Origin: Acidimicrobiaceae bacterium
GTDB lineage: Bacteria; Actinomycetota; Acidimicrobiia; Acidimicrobiales; Aldehydirespiratoraceae
DNA length: 48,975 nt
Direction: 5' to 3'
Assembly: GCA_009844405.1 (NCBI GenBank)
Contig: VYBO01000142.1
Coordinates: 1 to 48,975, forward strand
The position numbers and the translations under genes were made by a program. The notes under the pieces are model-generated. The model worked only from the letters and a program-made list of their open reading frames with translations. It did not search any database and was not told where the DNA came from. Positions within the stretch are counted from its first letter, which is position 1. Each line of letters opens with the position of its first letter. This document shows, piece after piece, positions 18,427 to 27,403 of this stretch.

Positions 18427-18492
18427 ACGATACTCATCCCGGCCGGCGGACCCCCCGGCCGGCGGACCCCCGGCCTGGCGCGGCGGTACGGT
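18427..18492. promoter_or_regulatory. Divergent -10 boxes for metY and the 18501 gene
   Basis: On the minus strand, TATCGT (18432-18427) lies 6 bases before the metY ATG. On the plus strand, TACGGT (18487-18492) lies 8 bases before the GTG at 18501. Both imply leaderless or near-leaderless mRNAs. No clear -35 was found for either. Between them lies a short GGCCGGCGGACCCCC duplication. Confidence 0.45.
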
Positions 18493-18500
18493 TCGGAGTT

Positions 18501-18995
18501 GTGGGCTCGTTCACTCCCGAGACGATCGCATTCGATTCAAGCGAGATCGATGCAGTCGTTCGTGAGATGAAGACTCTTGCGGATCGGGGCGATGGCTTGG
18601 GTTGGATCAACGTCGGTCCGGGCCTGCGGGACGACCAGATCGATCGACTGCCGGCGTCGACGGTGCTGGGCCGGTGGTTCTCCGGGCGGGGGCCGGCGGT
18701 GCCGATGGCGACCTGGACCCCGCCGCGGGAAGGCCAGGCCGGACTTGTGCCGACGATCGGCGTGGAGCATGGTGCGGGGCCGAAGGCGCTGGACCGGCTC
18801 CGCGACGCCGGGGCGCCGCTGCCGGCGGGGTGGCGCAAGGTTCAGGACCACGCCAAGCACGGCATTGTTGCTCACCCACCGCCGAGCGCGTCGCATGCCG
18901 ACGTATTGCGCTGGCTGCTGTCAGCTTGCTGGGCGCTGTGCCCGATCGAGATCGAGGACCACTGGCTGGCCGAGGTCCACCGGCCGCGCGCCTGA
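18501..18995 (+). CDS. Hypothetical protein, 164 residues
   Basis: Not recognised. The protein (start GTG, MGSFTPETIAFDSSEIDAVV) has no signal peptide or membrane helix. It holds the motif-like segments LGRWFSGRGPAVPMATW and GVEHGAGPKALDRLRDAG, and a C-terminal helical part with HADVLRWLLSACWALCP. Coding evidence is the -10 box 8 bases before the start, an uninterrupted frame with actinobacterial codon use, and a position between divergent and tandem genes. It precedes the methyltransferase by 149 bases without an obvious shared transcript. Confidence 0.6.
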   Translation: MGSFTPETIAFDSSEIDAVVREMKTLADRGDGLGWINVGPGLRDDQIDRLPASTVLGRWFSGRGPAVPMATWTPPREGQAGLVPTIGVEHGAGPKALDRLRDAGAPLPAGWRKVQDHAKHGIVAHPPPSASHADVLRWLLSACWALCPIEIEDHWLAEVHRPRA

Positions 18996-19131
18996 GTTCG
19001 TGCCCGTGTCCGCCTTCACGAGGCCGTGCGTTCGTGCCTGCGCCCTCTCCGTCCGGCCAGCCGCGCCCTTTGCGCCGGCTTCCACCGGTGCGGTCAACAT
19101 TGAAATGCCATGCACTGTCATAGCGATACGT

Positions 19132-19137
19132 TACAGT
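19132..19137 (+). promoter_or_regulatory. -10 box of the methyltransferase gene
   Basis: TACAGT ends seven bases before the ATG at 19145, so the mRNA would begin at the start codon. No -35 at normal spacing is evident. The 149-base gap before the gene (18996-19144) is slightly AT-richer near its end and holds nothing else recognised. Confidence 0.45.
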
Positions 19138-19144
19138 CGGGCTG

Positions 19145-22066
19145 ATGGCCACAACTGAGCCCACCGTCAACACCTACCTGGCGCAGACCCTGCGCACCAT
19201 GCACCCTCGTTGGAGCGAGAAGGGCGCGATCGTCTCGCAGGCGACCGGCGTGCTCGAGGGCGGCGAGGGCAGGCAGCCCGACATCCTCGTGCGGGTCCAC
19301 GACGCCGGTCCGCTGGTCATCGAGGCCGAGTTCCATCCGGCCCGGAGCCTCGAGGACGACGCGCTCTCGCGGGTGGGGGCCACCACGGGGCATCCGCGGC
19401 GGCCCATCGAGACCGTGGTGGCGCTCCGCTACCCGCGGCGGCTGCGGGGCGTGGCCGAATCCGAACTGGCCGAGACCCTGGCCGCTTGCGACGATCTGGC
19501 GTGGTGTGTGTGGCGCGAGGGGGCGGGCGAAGTCAGGTTTCCGAACGAAGGATGGCTGGTCGGAGGCCTTGCAGACCTCGCCGGCACGGTCGAGACCCTG
19601 GCGGTGTCGCCCCGCCGCCTAGACGATGCCGCCGACCGGCTCCAATACGCCGTCGAGGAGGGCGCCGGGCTGATCTCCGAGACCGGCGCCGCCACCGAGC
19701 GCCATGTGGCCGAGTGCCTCCATCAGGAGGCAGGCAGGCAGACGACGAGAATGGCGGCGTCCATCATCTTGAACGCCTTCCTGTTCCAGATCGCGGTGGC
19801 GTCGAGCCACGGCACTCCCACCATCGAGGAGACCGCGGCCGCGTCGGGCGATCCGGAGCGACTCAGCAAGCCGGATGTGCTCGACGCCTGGGGCCGCATC
19901 CTGGAGATCAACTACTGGCCGGTGTTCGAGGTCGCCCGACGGCTGCTGCTTCCCATCGAGCGGCGCCGCGCCGAGCACCTGTGCGATCGGCTGGCACTGG
20001 CCGCGGCGACCCTGGCCGGGGCGGGCGCAGTGGAGGTCCAGGACCTCGCCGGGCAGATGTTCGGGCGCCTGATCGCCGACCGCAAGTTCCTGGCCACCTT
20101 CTACACGCTCCCGGAATCGGCGGCCCTGCTGGCCGAAATGGCAGTGGCCCGCCTCGACGGCCGGGTCGACTGGTCCGACGAAGTGGCGGTGACCGACCTG
20201 CGGATCGGGGACCTCGCCTGCGGGACCGGCGCATTGCTGTCGGCGGTCTACAGACGGGTCGTGGCCCGCGTGCGCAGGGCCGGCCGCGACGACGCCGCGA
20301 TCCACGCGGCCATGATGCAGGAGGCACTGATCGGCGCCGACATCATGCCCGCCGCCGCGCACCTGACCACGACCATGCTCTGCGCGTCGCACCCGGCCGT
20401 CGGCTTCGGCAAGTGCGGCGTGCATGTGCTGCCTTTCGGCCGCACCCCGGACGGCCGGGTGGCGGTGGGCTCACTGGATCTGCTCGGCGACGCCGGGACG
20501 CTCTCGCTGCTGGGACGGCCCGGTACCCGGTTGGCGGGGCGGTTCGATGACGAAGAGCCCGACGACGACCTGATGGAATGCAACGTCGGCGACGGCACGC
20601 TCGACCTGTGCATCATGAATCCGCCGTTCACGCGGCCCACCAACCATGAGACCGCTCAGGCCGCTGGAGTGCCGGTGCCGTCGTTCGCCGGTTTCGGCGC
20701 CACGTCCGACGATCAGCGGGCCATGTCCGCCCGCCTCGCCGAACTGACCCCGGGCGGCGGCTCGGCGCGCGCCGGCCACGGCAATGCCGGCTTGGCCTCC
20801 AACTTCGTGGACCTTGCGCACGCCAAGTTGCGCCCGGGCGGCGTGCTGGCGCTCATTCTGCCGTTCGCGGCGGTGTCCGGTCGCTCCTGGGAGGGACTGC
20901 GCCGGCTGCTGGCCAGTCAATATTGCGACGTGTCCGTGACCTCCATAGCGACCCACGGAAGCACGGCACGAGCGTTCTCGGCCGACACCGGCATGGCCGA
21001 GATCGCGCTCGTGGCGGTCAAGCGCCCCGCGACGGCGGCCGCGGCCGTACAGTCGCCGGTCGACTGGATCAGCCTCGCCAGGCGACCGGCGACCATCACC
21101 GAGGCGGTGCAGGTGGCCCGGGCCATCGACGACCGGGGAGAGCCGAAGGGCACTCCAGCCATCGAGATCGGCCACGACCGTGCCGGCTGTGTGCTTCCGG
21201 GCGCCATCTCCCAAGGAGGGCTCACCGGGGTGACCGAACCGGAAGTAGCGGCCTGCGGTCTTGCACTGAGCCGATCCGCTCCGCGTCTTCCCCGCGTCGG
21301 GGATCTGCCGATCCCCATGGCGCCGCTGGGGGAGACGGGCAGGCCCGGACCAGTGCACAGAGACATCAGCGGCACGGACAAGACGACCGGCGCCCACCGC
21401 GGTCCGTTCGACGTCAAGCCCCTGGTCGCGGGTCGGACACCGACCTACCCGGTGCTGTGGGCCCACGAGGCCGGCTCGGGTCGGGAGTCGCAGATCGAGG
21501 TCCGGCCCGACACACAGGGAAGGGTCCGCTTCGGCATGGAGGAGGAGGCGCTGGCGGTGTGGGAGAGCTCGACCCGGCTCCACATCAACCTCGACTTCCA
21601 ACTCAACAGCCAGGCGCTGGCGGCCTGCATCACGGCCGAGCCGTGCATCGGCGGTCGGGCTTGGCCCTCGTTCGCTCTCGAATCGGTGGCATGGGAGGAG
21701 GCCGTGGCACTGTGGATGAACACCACGCTCGGCCTGATCGGGTTCTGGTTCGCGGCGAGCCGGCAGCAGCAGGGGCGTGCCAACGTGACCATCACCCGGC
21801 TGGAGGACCTGGTCGCGGTCGATCCTCGCAGACTTGCCGACGGGCAGCTCGCCGCCGCCGGCGAGGTGTTCGAACGCTTCAGGCTGCGTCGGCTGCTGCC
21901 GGCCAACGAGGCGTACCGCGACGACACCCGCTGGGAACTGGATGAGGCGGTGCTGTGCGAGGTGCTCGGGCTGCCGGCGGAGGTTCTCGTTCCGCTGGCC
22001 GTTCTGCGCACCCAGTGGTGCGAGGAGCCCTCGGTGCACGGAGGCAAGTCGACCCGCCCGGGCTAG
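19145..22066 (+). CDS. Large N6-adenine-type DNA methyltransferase with possible N-terminal nuclease fold
   Basis: 973 residues. SAM-binding motif I is DLACGTGALLSAVY (356-369). The catalytic NPPF motif (492-495) is in CIMNPPFTRP, typical of gamma-class N6-adenine methylases, preceded by FYTLPESAALLAEM. The N-terminal part (about 30-140) reads RQPDILVRV...LVIEAEFHP, a PD-(D/E)xK-like arrangement (Asp46, Glu60, Glu62) with Glu in place of the usual Lys. The C-terminal third (about 770-960) looks like target-recognition or helical sequence and shares features with the decayed relative at 46322-47331. The start is ATG, apparently leaderless. It faces the ATPase-helicase gene across 224 bases and is likely its partner in DNA defence. 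Confidence 0.85.
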   Translation: MATTEPTVNTYLAQTLRTMHPRWSEKGAIVSQATGVLEGGEGRQPDILVRVHDAGPLVIEAEFHPARSLEDDALSRVGATTGHPRRPIETVVALRYPRRLRGVAESELAETLAACDDLAWCVWREGAGEVRFPNEGWLVGGLADLAGTVETLAVSPRRLDDAADRLQYAVEEGAGLISETGAATERHVAECLHQEAGRQTTRMAASIILNAFLFQIAVASSHGTPTIEETAAASGDPERLSKPDVLDAWGRILEINYWPVFEVARRLLLPIERRRAEHLCDRLALAAATLAGAGAVEVQDLAGQMFGRLIADRKFLATFYTLPESAALLAEMAVARLDGRVDWSDEVAVTDLRIGDLACGTGALLSAVYRRVVARVRRAGRDDAAIHAAMMQEALIGADIMPAAAHLTTTMLCASHPAVGFGKCGVHVLPFGRTPDGRVAVGSLDLLGDAGTLSLLGRPGTRLAGRFDDEEPDDDLMECNVGDGTLDLCIMNPPFTRPTNHETAQAAGVPVPSFAGFGATSDDQRAMSARLAELTPGGGSARAGHGNAGLASNFVDLAHAKLRPGGVLALILPFAAVSGRSWEGLRRLLASQYCDVSVTSIATHGSTARAFSADTGMAEIALVAVKRPATAAAAVQSPVDWISLARRPATITEAVQVARAIDDRGEPKGTPAIEIGHDRAGCVLPGAISQGGLTGVTEPEVAACGLALSRSAPRLPRVGDLPIPMAPLGETGRPGPVHRDISGTDKTTGAHRGPFDVKPLVAGRTPTYPVLWAHEAGSGRESQIEVRPDTQGRVRFGMEEEALAVWESSTRLHINLDFQLNSQALAACITAEPCIGGRAWPSFALESVAWEEAVALWMNTTLGLIGFWFAASRQQQGRANVTITRLEDLVAVDPRRLADGQLAAAGEVFERFRLRRLLPANEAYRDDTRWELDEAVLCEVLGLPAEVLVPLAVLRTQWCEEPSVHGGKSTRPG

Positions 22067-22164
22067 CCGCGTCAGCGTACCGCACGCTGGACCTCCGGCC
22101 CGCGACATTACATGGAAAATATTGAGGATTGTCACCGTGCCGGTTCGCCGGTAGGGTCGAATCC

Positions 22165-22221
22165 ATGCGGGTCGGGTTCACCAAGACCCTGGCCCTGGAG
22201 TACGGCCACCGGGGCCTCCGG
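22165..22221 (+). pseudogene. Fragment of a short-chain dehydrogenase (SDR)
   Basis: A short stretch between the two convergent defence genes translates to MRVGFTKTLALEYGHRGLR. This matches the conserved SDR segment just after the catalytic Lys (VGFTKTLALEYGPRGIRVN in typical members). Sequence on either side does not continue the family. The rest of 22067-22290 shows a small CCGG-TTCG-CCGG hairpin (about 22139-22153) and nothing else. Confidence 0.4.
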
Positions 22222-22290
22222 CAACTGGAAGCCCCGCCTCGACGGCTCCCTCGGCCTGCTGCTCGATCGGGTCGGCAGATCTGGTTTCGG

Positions 22291-25200
22291 TCAGCCGGTC
22301 CAGAGCCAGTCCAGCTCCGAGAAGGCTAGCGCCCGGTGGAAGTTCTCGATGTTGTCGCGGACGTTGAGTATGAGGCAGCGGCAGTTGCCGCCGTTCTTCG
22401 GGCCTCGCAGGCCCCGGCCGACCATCTGGAAGTAGAGATTCGGGCTGTACACCGGGCGGGCCACGATGATGGCCCGTGTCCTCGGAGCGTCGAAGCCCTC
22501 ACGGAAGACGGCGTAGTTGACCAGAGCTTGGATCTTGCCCTCGCGGAACTGCTCCACCACGCGGCGCCGGGTGGCGTGCTCCGTCTCCCCGCTCACCGCG
22601 CGTGCAGTAATGCCCTTCCGGTTGAGCAACGCGGAGACGGTCTGGGCGTGCTCGACCGAGGTGGCGAACACGAGGGTGGGCCAGCCGGGCTTGATGTGGA
22701 CGTCGAACGCGTCGACGATGCGTTGTGTTCGCTCGGCGTCCCGGGCGATCCGCTCCTCTGCGGCCCGCGGCAGCCAGCCAACGCTCGGCGTCGCACCGGA
22801 AGCCCCTTCTCCACGCGTGAATCGCTGCATCTGGCTGAGTTCGTCGGCACTCAGCTCAAAGGTCGCGCCGTCGATGAGTTCATGGTCTGCCAGTGCGAGC
22901 ACCCTGGTGCGTTGGAGTTCCTCGATGACGGCCTGCGGGTCGTCGCTGCTGAACGCCCCGGCGTCGAGGCGGTTGCTGCCGTAGCGATTGACGAGCCGCG
23001 CCGTCTCCCTCTCGTCATGGCCTCGGTACGGAGTGGCGGTCAGGCCGAGAAGGAACGGTTCCTCCTGCCGCGTGCGGAACGTCAACCCGAGTTCGCCGAA
23101 CACGTTTGTCGAGGTCGGCGCGATCGACCTGTGAGCCTCGTCGAAGACCACCAGCCGGAACCCCTTGAGGAAGTCGTATCCCGGCGACGAGAGCCTGCTG
23201 TAGGCGGTCTGAATGGAGGCCACCACGACGTGCAACTTGCGAGTCTGCAGCGGTCGAGGCTGGCCGCGCCACATGCGCGAGATGCGGAGCCGGGTGGTCC
23301 GGCTGCCGATGCTGGCCCAGACCTGGCGCCAGGCCTCAACCGCCTGTTCGCAGAGTTCGTCGCGGTCCGCTATCCACAGCACGCCGCCGTCGAAGCCGTC
23401 GTCACGGATGGCTTCGACTATTGCTTGCACCGCCACGCGGGTCTTTCCTGATCCTGTGGGCATGCTGATCATCCCGCGCCGGGATCCGGTCTCCGAGTGC
23501 TCGGCCTGCATTAGTCGGCGAACGTTCTCCACAACTGTCCGCTGGTAGTCGTGCAGGTCAGGCAACTCCCACGGACCGTCGACAACTTCGAACGGCGGCC
23601 GCGGTCTGCTCCGCTCTCCCGCCCATTCTTCCGCGAAGCCGAGGGATCGCACGAAGTCAACCGCTCGAGCAGACCCAGCCCACTTGGAAGGGGGCTTCAG
23701 CGGGCCCAGCCGGTGCCGGAACTGCCTCAGTGCGTCGGTGTGGTAGGTCGCGATCGCTGCCTCAGCAATGTCGGTACCGGTGAGCTGTTCCCGACCGTCA
23801 GCCTCGAGGGCTTCCAGCAGGGATGGCGGCAGCCCGGCACGCAGGCCGCGCTCGCCTACGGCAGCCAGCAGGCGGCCGGCATCCGTGGTGTGCTGCCGCA
23901 CACGCGCGCGACGCTCTTCGACCTCGGACGGCGTGGTACCGCTCGCAATGTCCTCCATCACCGACTCACTCAGGTCGAGATGGAGCGCTTGCACCACCTG
24001 TCGAAGGCCGCTGAGCCTGTCCTCGTCGGTAGCGGCCGCAAGGTACACGTCGTCGCCGTCAAGGAGGCACACTCGGTCCTCGTGCCCCACCCGGATGCGC
24101 TCACAACGGACAAGTTGGAGAGATTCAATGTTGCCGCGCGTGTAGTCCTGCAGACCGGGCCACACGTCTATCAACGGAACCGGATCATGCACGCCGAAGA
24201 ACTCCGGTGCCGGGTCAGCAAGTCCGAAGGCGCTCTTGATGCGGTCGGCATTCGAATGGCGCAATAGGCAGAGGAGGGCATCGGTGTTGCGCGGAGGATC
24301 ACCGAGGGCATCGGCGAACGCGACGATGCCGTCGGCGGTCCCTATGCGCCCTAGTTCGCGGATCATCCGAACGGCGAGCGATTCGCAGTCTTGCTCGGGA
24401 TACCACTCTCTGTTACTCCCTGTGTGCCACATCGTCAGCGGCGCGTAGCAGTCGTCGTGCGACAGCAGGGCGTCGGTGTAGAGCGCTCGGCCTTCATCCG
24501 AGAGGGTTGTGAGCACGTTGAGCGGTCCGAGTCCGCGGCTTGACATAAAGCTCAGATAGCCCTGTCGAGGCGTGTACGGGAGGTCGTCGCGTGATCGATA
24601 GTGCTGCTCGCACTCGTCCTCATGACGGTCGTACGACGGCTCTATCGAAAGGTCACGCCCGCCTCGTGGCTGCTTGACCACGCCCAGATGCTCGAGTAGC
24701 GCCTCATCGGGTCCGTGGAAGCCCATGTCGACGGTCGCGTCATTGTCTCGACTGCCGTCTTCAGGCACGATCGAGTCGGGCCGGAGCACAGAGTGCGGCG
24801 CCGCCCAGGCCCCTGATCGTGTGAGTACGCGAATCCTTCCGAGTCGTCCAGCGCGCGCCCGATTCGGGGGCCCTCTGATGGCGCCCAGCGCTTCTTGCAC
24901 CTCCAGACGCCGTGAAGCAACCCAGAACGTCCGCCAATCCTCGTCGGAGGGACTGTGTCCAAGTCGCAGGGCCCGGTCAGCGAGCATTCTGAAGCCGGTT
25001 TCGGCCGTCTGCTCCCGAAGCCCCAGTTTCCTGAGGGCAGCAAGCGCATGGCTGTCCGCCGCCAGTGTCGGGTGCACGCAGGACCGAGGGTCGATTGTGC
25101 TGCCAACGGTCGGAGACTCGTAGGGCAGGAAGAGGCTCGCGGGATCGGGGAGTCTCCAAGCGCCGTTCGCCGTCAGCACAATGTTGCCGAGGTCCCCGGG

Positions 25201-26772
25201 CCCGAGTCTTGAGATGTCCAGGAGTGCCGCAACTCGCACTGCGACGCTCGATGCTTGCACCTGCTCAGGCGAGCGGGGGGCTTGCACTAGCGCTTCTAGC
25301 CACGCTCTTGCTGTTGCTCGCGGTGCCTCGCGATACGGAGTCTCGGGGTCGGACTCGAACAGCGCGTTGACTCGAGCGATCCTGTTGCGGGTCAGTGCCT
25401 TGTGGTGGAGCCAGTTCGTCGGTCGGGCGTCGTGCGATGCCCACAGGTCGAGAGCCTCCGCTGTCTGGCGGGGGTTCGACGCGAGCAGCGAGGGGGCGTA
25501 GGCGATCTCATTCGCACGCTTGAGCCGTCCGTCCTGATTGGGGAGAATGGCACGTCCGTGGATTGTCGAATAAAGATGGTGCCGGAGCCGGTCGGCGTGG
25601 AGAGAATCGCCGGCCTGATGGCGGCGCGGCAGAGCATCCAGGTGTCGGGCAGGGTCGGCGCCGGTTGCCAGCTGTGGCAGAGCGTCCGCGATCAACTTGG
25701 CTGCGGCGTGGATCAGCTCTTCGTTGAAGGGGCCGGTGAGGAGGTTCTGCCGGTCCACGTTGGTCTTCCAGGGCGCGTTCAGGATGCCGGCCACAAGGCT
25801 CTGCGTTTCTGTCGGGAAATAGGTCCAGAAGGTTCCCGGCTGATCGAGCCGCTCCAGCGGCGCAGCCCACCAGAGCTTCACGTCGTCCTGTGACTCTCCG
25901 TGCCTGCGGTCGGCGGCGGCGTCCGGCGACAGTTGGACCTGCTTGTCGAAGAGCTTCCACGCACTCTCGGTTCCGTCGTCGCGCAGGCGCCATTCGTCGT
26001 CGAGTTCGGACAGCTCCAGGCCACGGTCGAGCACACGCGAGCCGTCGGTGATCCTGAGCCTCCTGACATGCTTGACGAACAGGAGAAACTCGGCCGGAAA
26101 CGCCTTCATCTGGGCGTGAAGATCCTCGTATGCACCGGGCTTGAGCGCCAATCGGATGATGTTGGAGGCCCAGGACATCAGTTCGCGCCCGGCCTCGTCG
26201 TCGAGGCACTCCGCGGGATCGATCGGATCGGCGATCCGCAGCACGGGGTACAGCGGGACGTCCGGGACGACCTGGCTGATGCGCTCGTCCGAGCGGTTCC
26301 TGTCGAAGCGGAACGATCCGCTGCGGCTCAGGAACTCCGGCGAGTCGCTCACGCCGAGCAGCGACTTGAATCCCAGACCGAACGTTCCGATCTGGCTGGT
26401 GGCTCGCTTGGGCGACATGTGCGAGAACATCAGCGCCCTCACACCGTCCTCGTCGATAGGGCCGCCGTCGTCGGCGCAGTAGAGGCAGTCGTCGGCCAGT
26501 CGGACCTCGATGCGGCCACCGCGCGGTGCCCGGGGGCTGCATGCCCCGTCACTGGCTGAGGAGGCCGGCGCGAGCGCATCAGCGCCGTTTTGCACCAACT
26601 CGTAGAGCTGGCGGTGCTGGTAGCCGCCGCTGGCGGTGTCAGCCTCGAGGTTGGCGTGTTCGGTGACAAGGTTCGGCTGCGCGCGATAGGAGTCGAGAGT
26701 GCGCTGTGACTCCTCAGCGATGTAGCGGCCCAACTCTTCGTGCGGACCAGCCCAACCCGTCAGCGGTGACAT
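22291..26772 (-). CDS. GHKL/sacsin-like ATPase fused to an SF2 DEAH helicase
   Basis: 1493-residue fusion. The N-terminus is a GHKL-type ATPase of the sacsin kind: N-box ELVQNGADA (58-66), DDGG (101-104) and GTFGLGFKS (129-137). A middle region of about 900 residues shows no domain I recognise. The C-terminal part (about 1070-1493) is an SF2 helicase: Walker A MPTGSGKT (1104-1111), FDEAH (1210-1214), LTATPYRG, and motif VI QMVGRGLRG (about 1449-1457). The helicase core resembles type I restriction and DISARM-type helicases. TAGCGT 9 bases before the ATG suggests a near-leaderless mRNA. Codon use is somewhat less GC-biased in places than its neighbours, consistent with transfer. It is probably a defence protein acting with the convergent methyltransferase gene. 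Confidence 0.87.
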   Translation of the reverse strand: MSPLTGWAGPHEELGRYIAEESQRTLDSYRAQPNLVTEHANLEADTASGGYQHRQLYELVQNGADALAPASSASDGACSPRAPRGGRIEVRLADDCLYCADDGGPIDEDGVRALMFSHMSPKRATSQIGTFGLGFKSLLGVSDSPEFLSRSGSFRFDRNRSDERISQVVPDVPLYPVLRIADPIDPAECLDDEAGRELMSWASNIIRLALKPGAYEDLHAQMKAFPAEFLLFVKHVRRLRITDGSRVLDRGLELSELDDEWRLRDDGTESAWKLFDKQVQLSPDAAADRRHGESQDDVKLWWAAPLERLDQPGTFWTYFPTETQSLVAGILNAPWKTNVDRQNLLTGPFNEELIHAAAKLIADALPQLATGADPARHLDALPRRHQAGDSLHADRLRHHLYSTIHGRAILPNQDGRLKRANEIAYAPSLLASNPRQTAEALDLWASHDARPTNWLHHKALTRNRIARVNALFESDPETPYREAPRATARAWLEALVQAPRSPEQVQASSVAVRVAALLDISRLGPGDLGNIVLTANGAWRLPDPASLFLPYESPTVGSTIDPRSCVHPTLAADSHALAALRKLGLREQTAETGFRMLADRALRLGHSPSDEDWRTFWVASRRLEVQEALGAIRGPPNRARAGRLGRIRVLTRSGAWAAPHSVLRPDSIVPEDGSRDNDATVDMGFHGPDEALLEHLGVVKQPRGGRDLSIEPSYDRHEDECEQHYRSRDDLPYTPRQGYLSFMSSRGLGPLNVLTTLSDEGRALYTDALLSHDDCYAPLTMWHTGSNREWYPEQDCESLAVRMIRELGRIGTADGIVAFADALGDPPRNTDALLCLLRHSNADRIKSAFGLADPAPEFFGVHDPVPLIDVWPGLQDYTRGNIESLQLVRCERIRVGHEDRVCLLDGDDVYLAAATDEDRLSGLRQVVQALHLDLSESVMEDIASGTTPSEVEERRARVRQHTTDAGRLLAAVGERGLRAGLPPSLLEALEADGREQLTGTDIAEAAIATYHTDALRQFRHRLGPLKPPSKWAGSARAVDFVRSLGFAEEWAGERSRPRPPFEVVDGPWELPDLHDYQRTVVENVRRLMQAEHSETGSRRGMISMPTGSGKTRVAVQAIVEAIRDDGFDGGVLWIADRDELCEQAVEAWRQVWASIGSRTTRLRISRMWRGQPRPLQTRKLHVVVASIQTAYSRLSSPGYDFLKGFRLVVFDEAHRSIAPTSTNVFGELGLTFRTRQEEPFLLGLTATPYRGHDERETARLVNRYGSNRLDAGAFSSDDPQAVIEELQRTRVLALADHELIDGATFELSADELSQMQRFTRGEGASGATPSVGWLPRAAEERIARDAERTQRIVDAFDVHIKPGWPTLVFATSVEHAQTVSALLNRKGITARAVSGETEHATRRRVVEQFREGKIQALVNYAVFREGFDAPRTRAIIVARPVYSPNLYFQMVGRGLRGPKNGGNCRCLILNVRDNIENFHRALAFSELDWLWTG

Positions 26773-26781
26773 AAGGTCGTG

Positions 26782-26787
26782 ACGCTA
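26782..26787 (-). promoter_or_regulatory. -10 box of the ATPase-helicase gene
   Basis: On the minus strand TAGCGT (26787-26782) is followed by nine bases and the ATG at 26772. The remaining gap to the cupin gene (26788-26915) shows nothing else recognisable. Confidence 0.4.
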
Positions 26788-26915
26788 TCCGGCCGCACTG
26801 GCGCGGTCGAGACGTCTACACGGCGGCGTTCCAGCCGCAAGAGATCCGACGGTGAACCGGTGGGCCGCGCCCGCGCGCCTGATGCGGGCGGCAGCGCCTC
26901 TTCGGGCCAGGTCCG

Positions 26916-27383
26916 CTATGTGACGACGTTGGGGCGGGGCAGGCCCTGGGCCTCGCACATGGCGTAGTAGGCGGCCAGCACGCCCGGCCCGTCGGTGATC
27001 GACTCAACGTTGCCGTCGGCGTCAAGGTTGAGGTTCACGCCGTGTATCTGGAACCACACGTCGGTCGGCTCGGTGTTGTCGTCAGGCGTGGCGAGCGTGT
27101 GGACGCTGCCGGCCGGCTCGAACAGGAAGGACCCGGCCCGGTTGACCTCCGGGTACTCGAGGTACTTCCAGGCGCCGCTGAGGGTGTGGGCGTACACCGG
27201 TCCGGTATGGCGATGGGTCTGGATCACCACGCCGGGGGCGAACCGGTTGCGCACGATCCACAGGCCCTCGTCGTCGCGCACCATCAGCACCTTGAGCTCG
27301 ATGCCGCCCCCGGCGTCCGCCCACGGGATTTCCTCCTCGCCCCGGTGGATGGTGGTGGGCGTCTCGATCGCGGTGACGGACAT
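26916..27383 (-). CDS. Cupin, 2,4'-dihydroxyacetophenone dioxygenase-like
   Basis: 155-residue single-domain cupin. Metal-ligand His residues are in QTHRHTGPVYAHTLSG and EPAGSVHTL, with WKYLEYP and the tail NLDADGNVESI, a pattern I recall from the ChrR-like/2,4'-dihydroxyacetophenone dioxygenase family. The actual reaction is not known. ATG 27383 is preceded by AGGAGG; the longer open frame to 27947 is antisense of the next gene and is rejected. It ends 143 bases from the helicase start, and the PAC2 gene lies 20 bases upstream, so the two may share a transcript. Confidence 0.82.
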   Translation of the reverse strand: MSVTAIETPTTIHRGEEEIPWADAGGGIELKVLMVRDDEGLWIVRNRFAPGVVIQTHRHTGPVYAHTLSGAWKYLEYPEVNRAGSFLFEPAGSVHTLATPDDNTEPTDVWFQIHGVNLNLDADGNVESITDGPGVLAAYYAMCEAQGLPRPNVVT

Positions 27384-27403
27384 GTCGTTCCCTCCTGGCT
27401 CTG

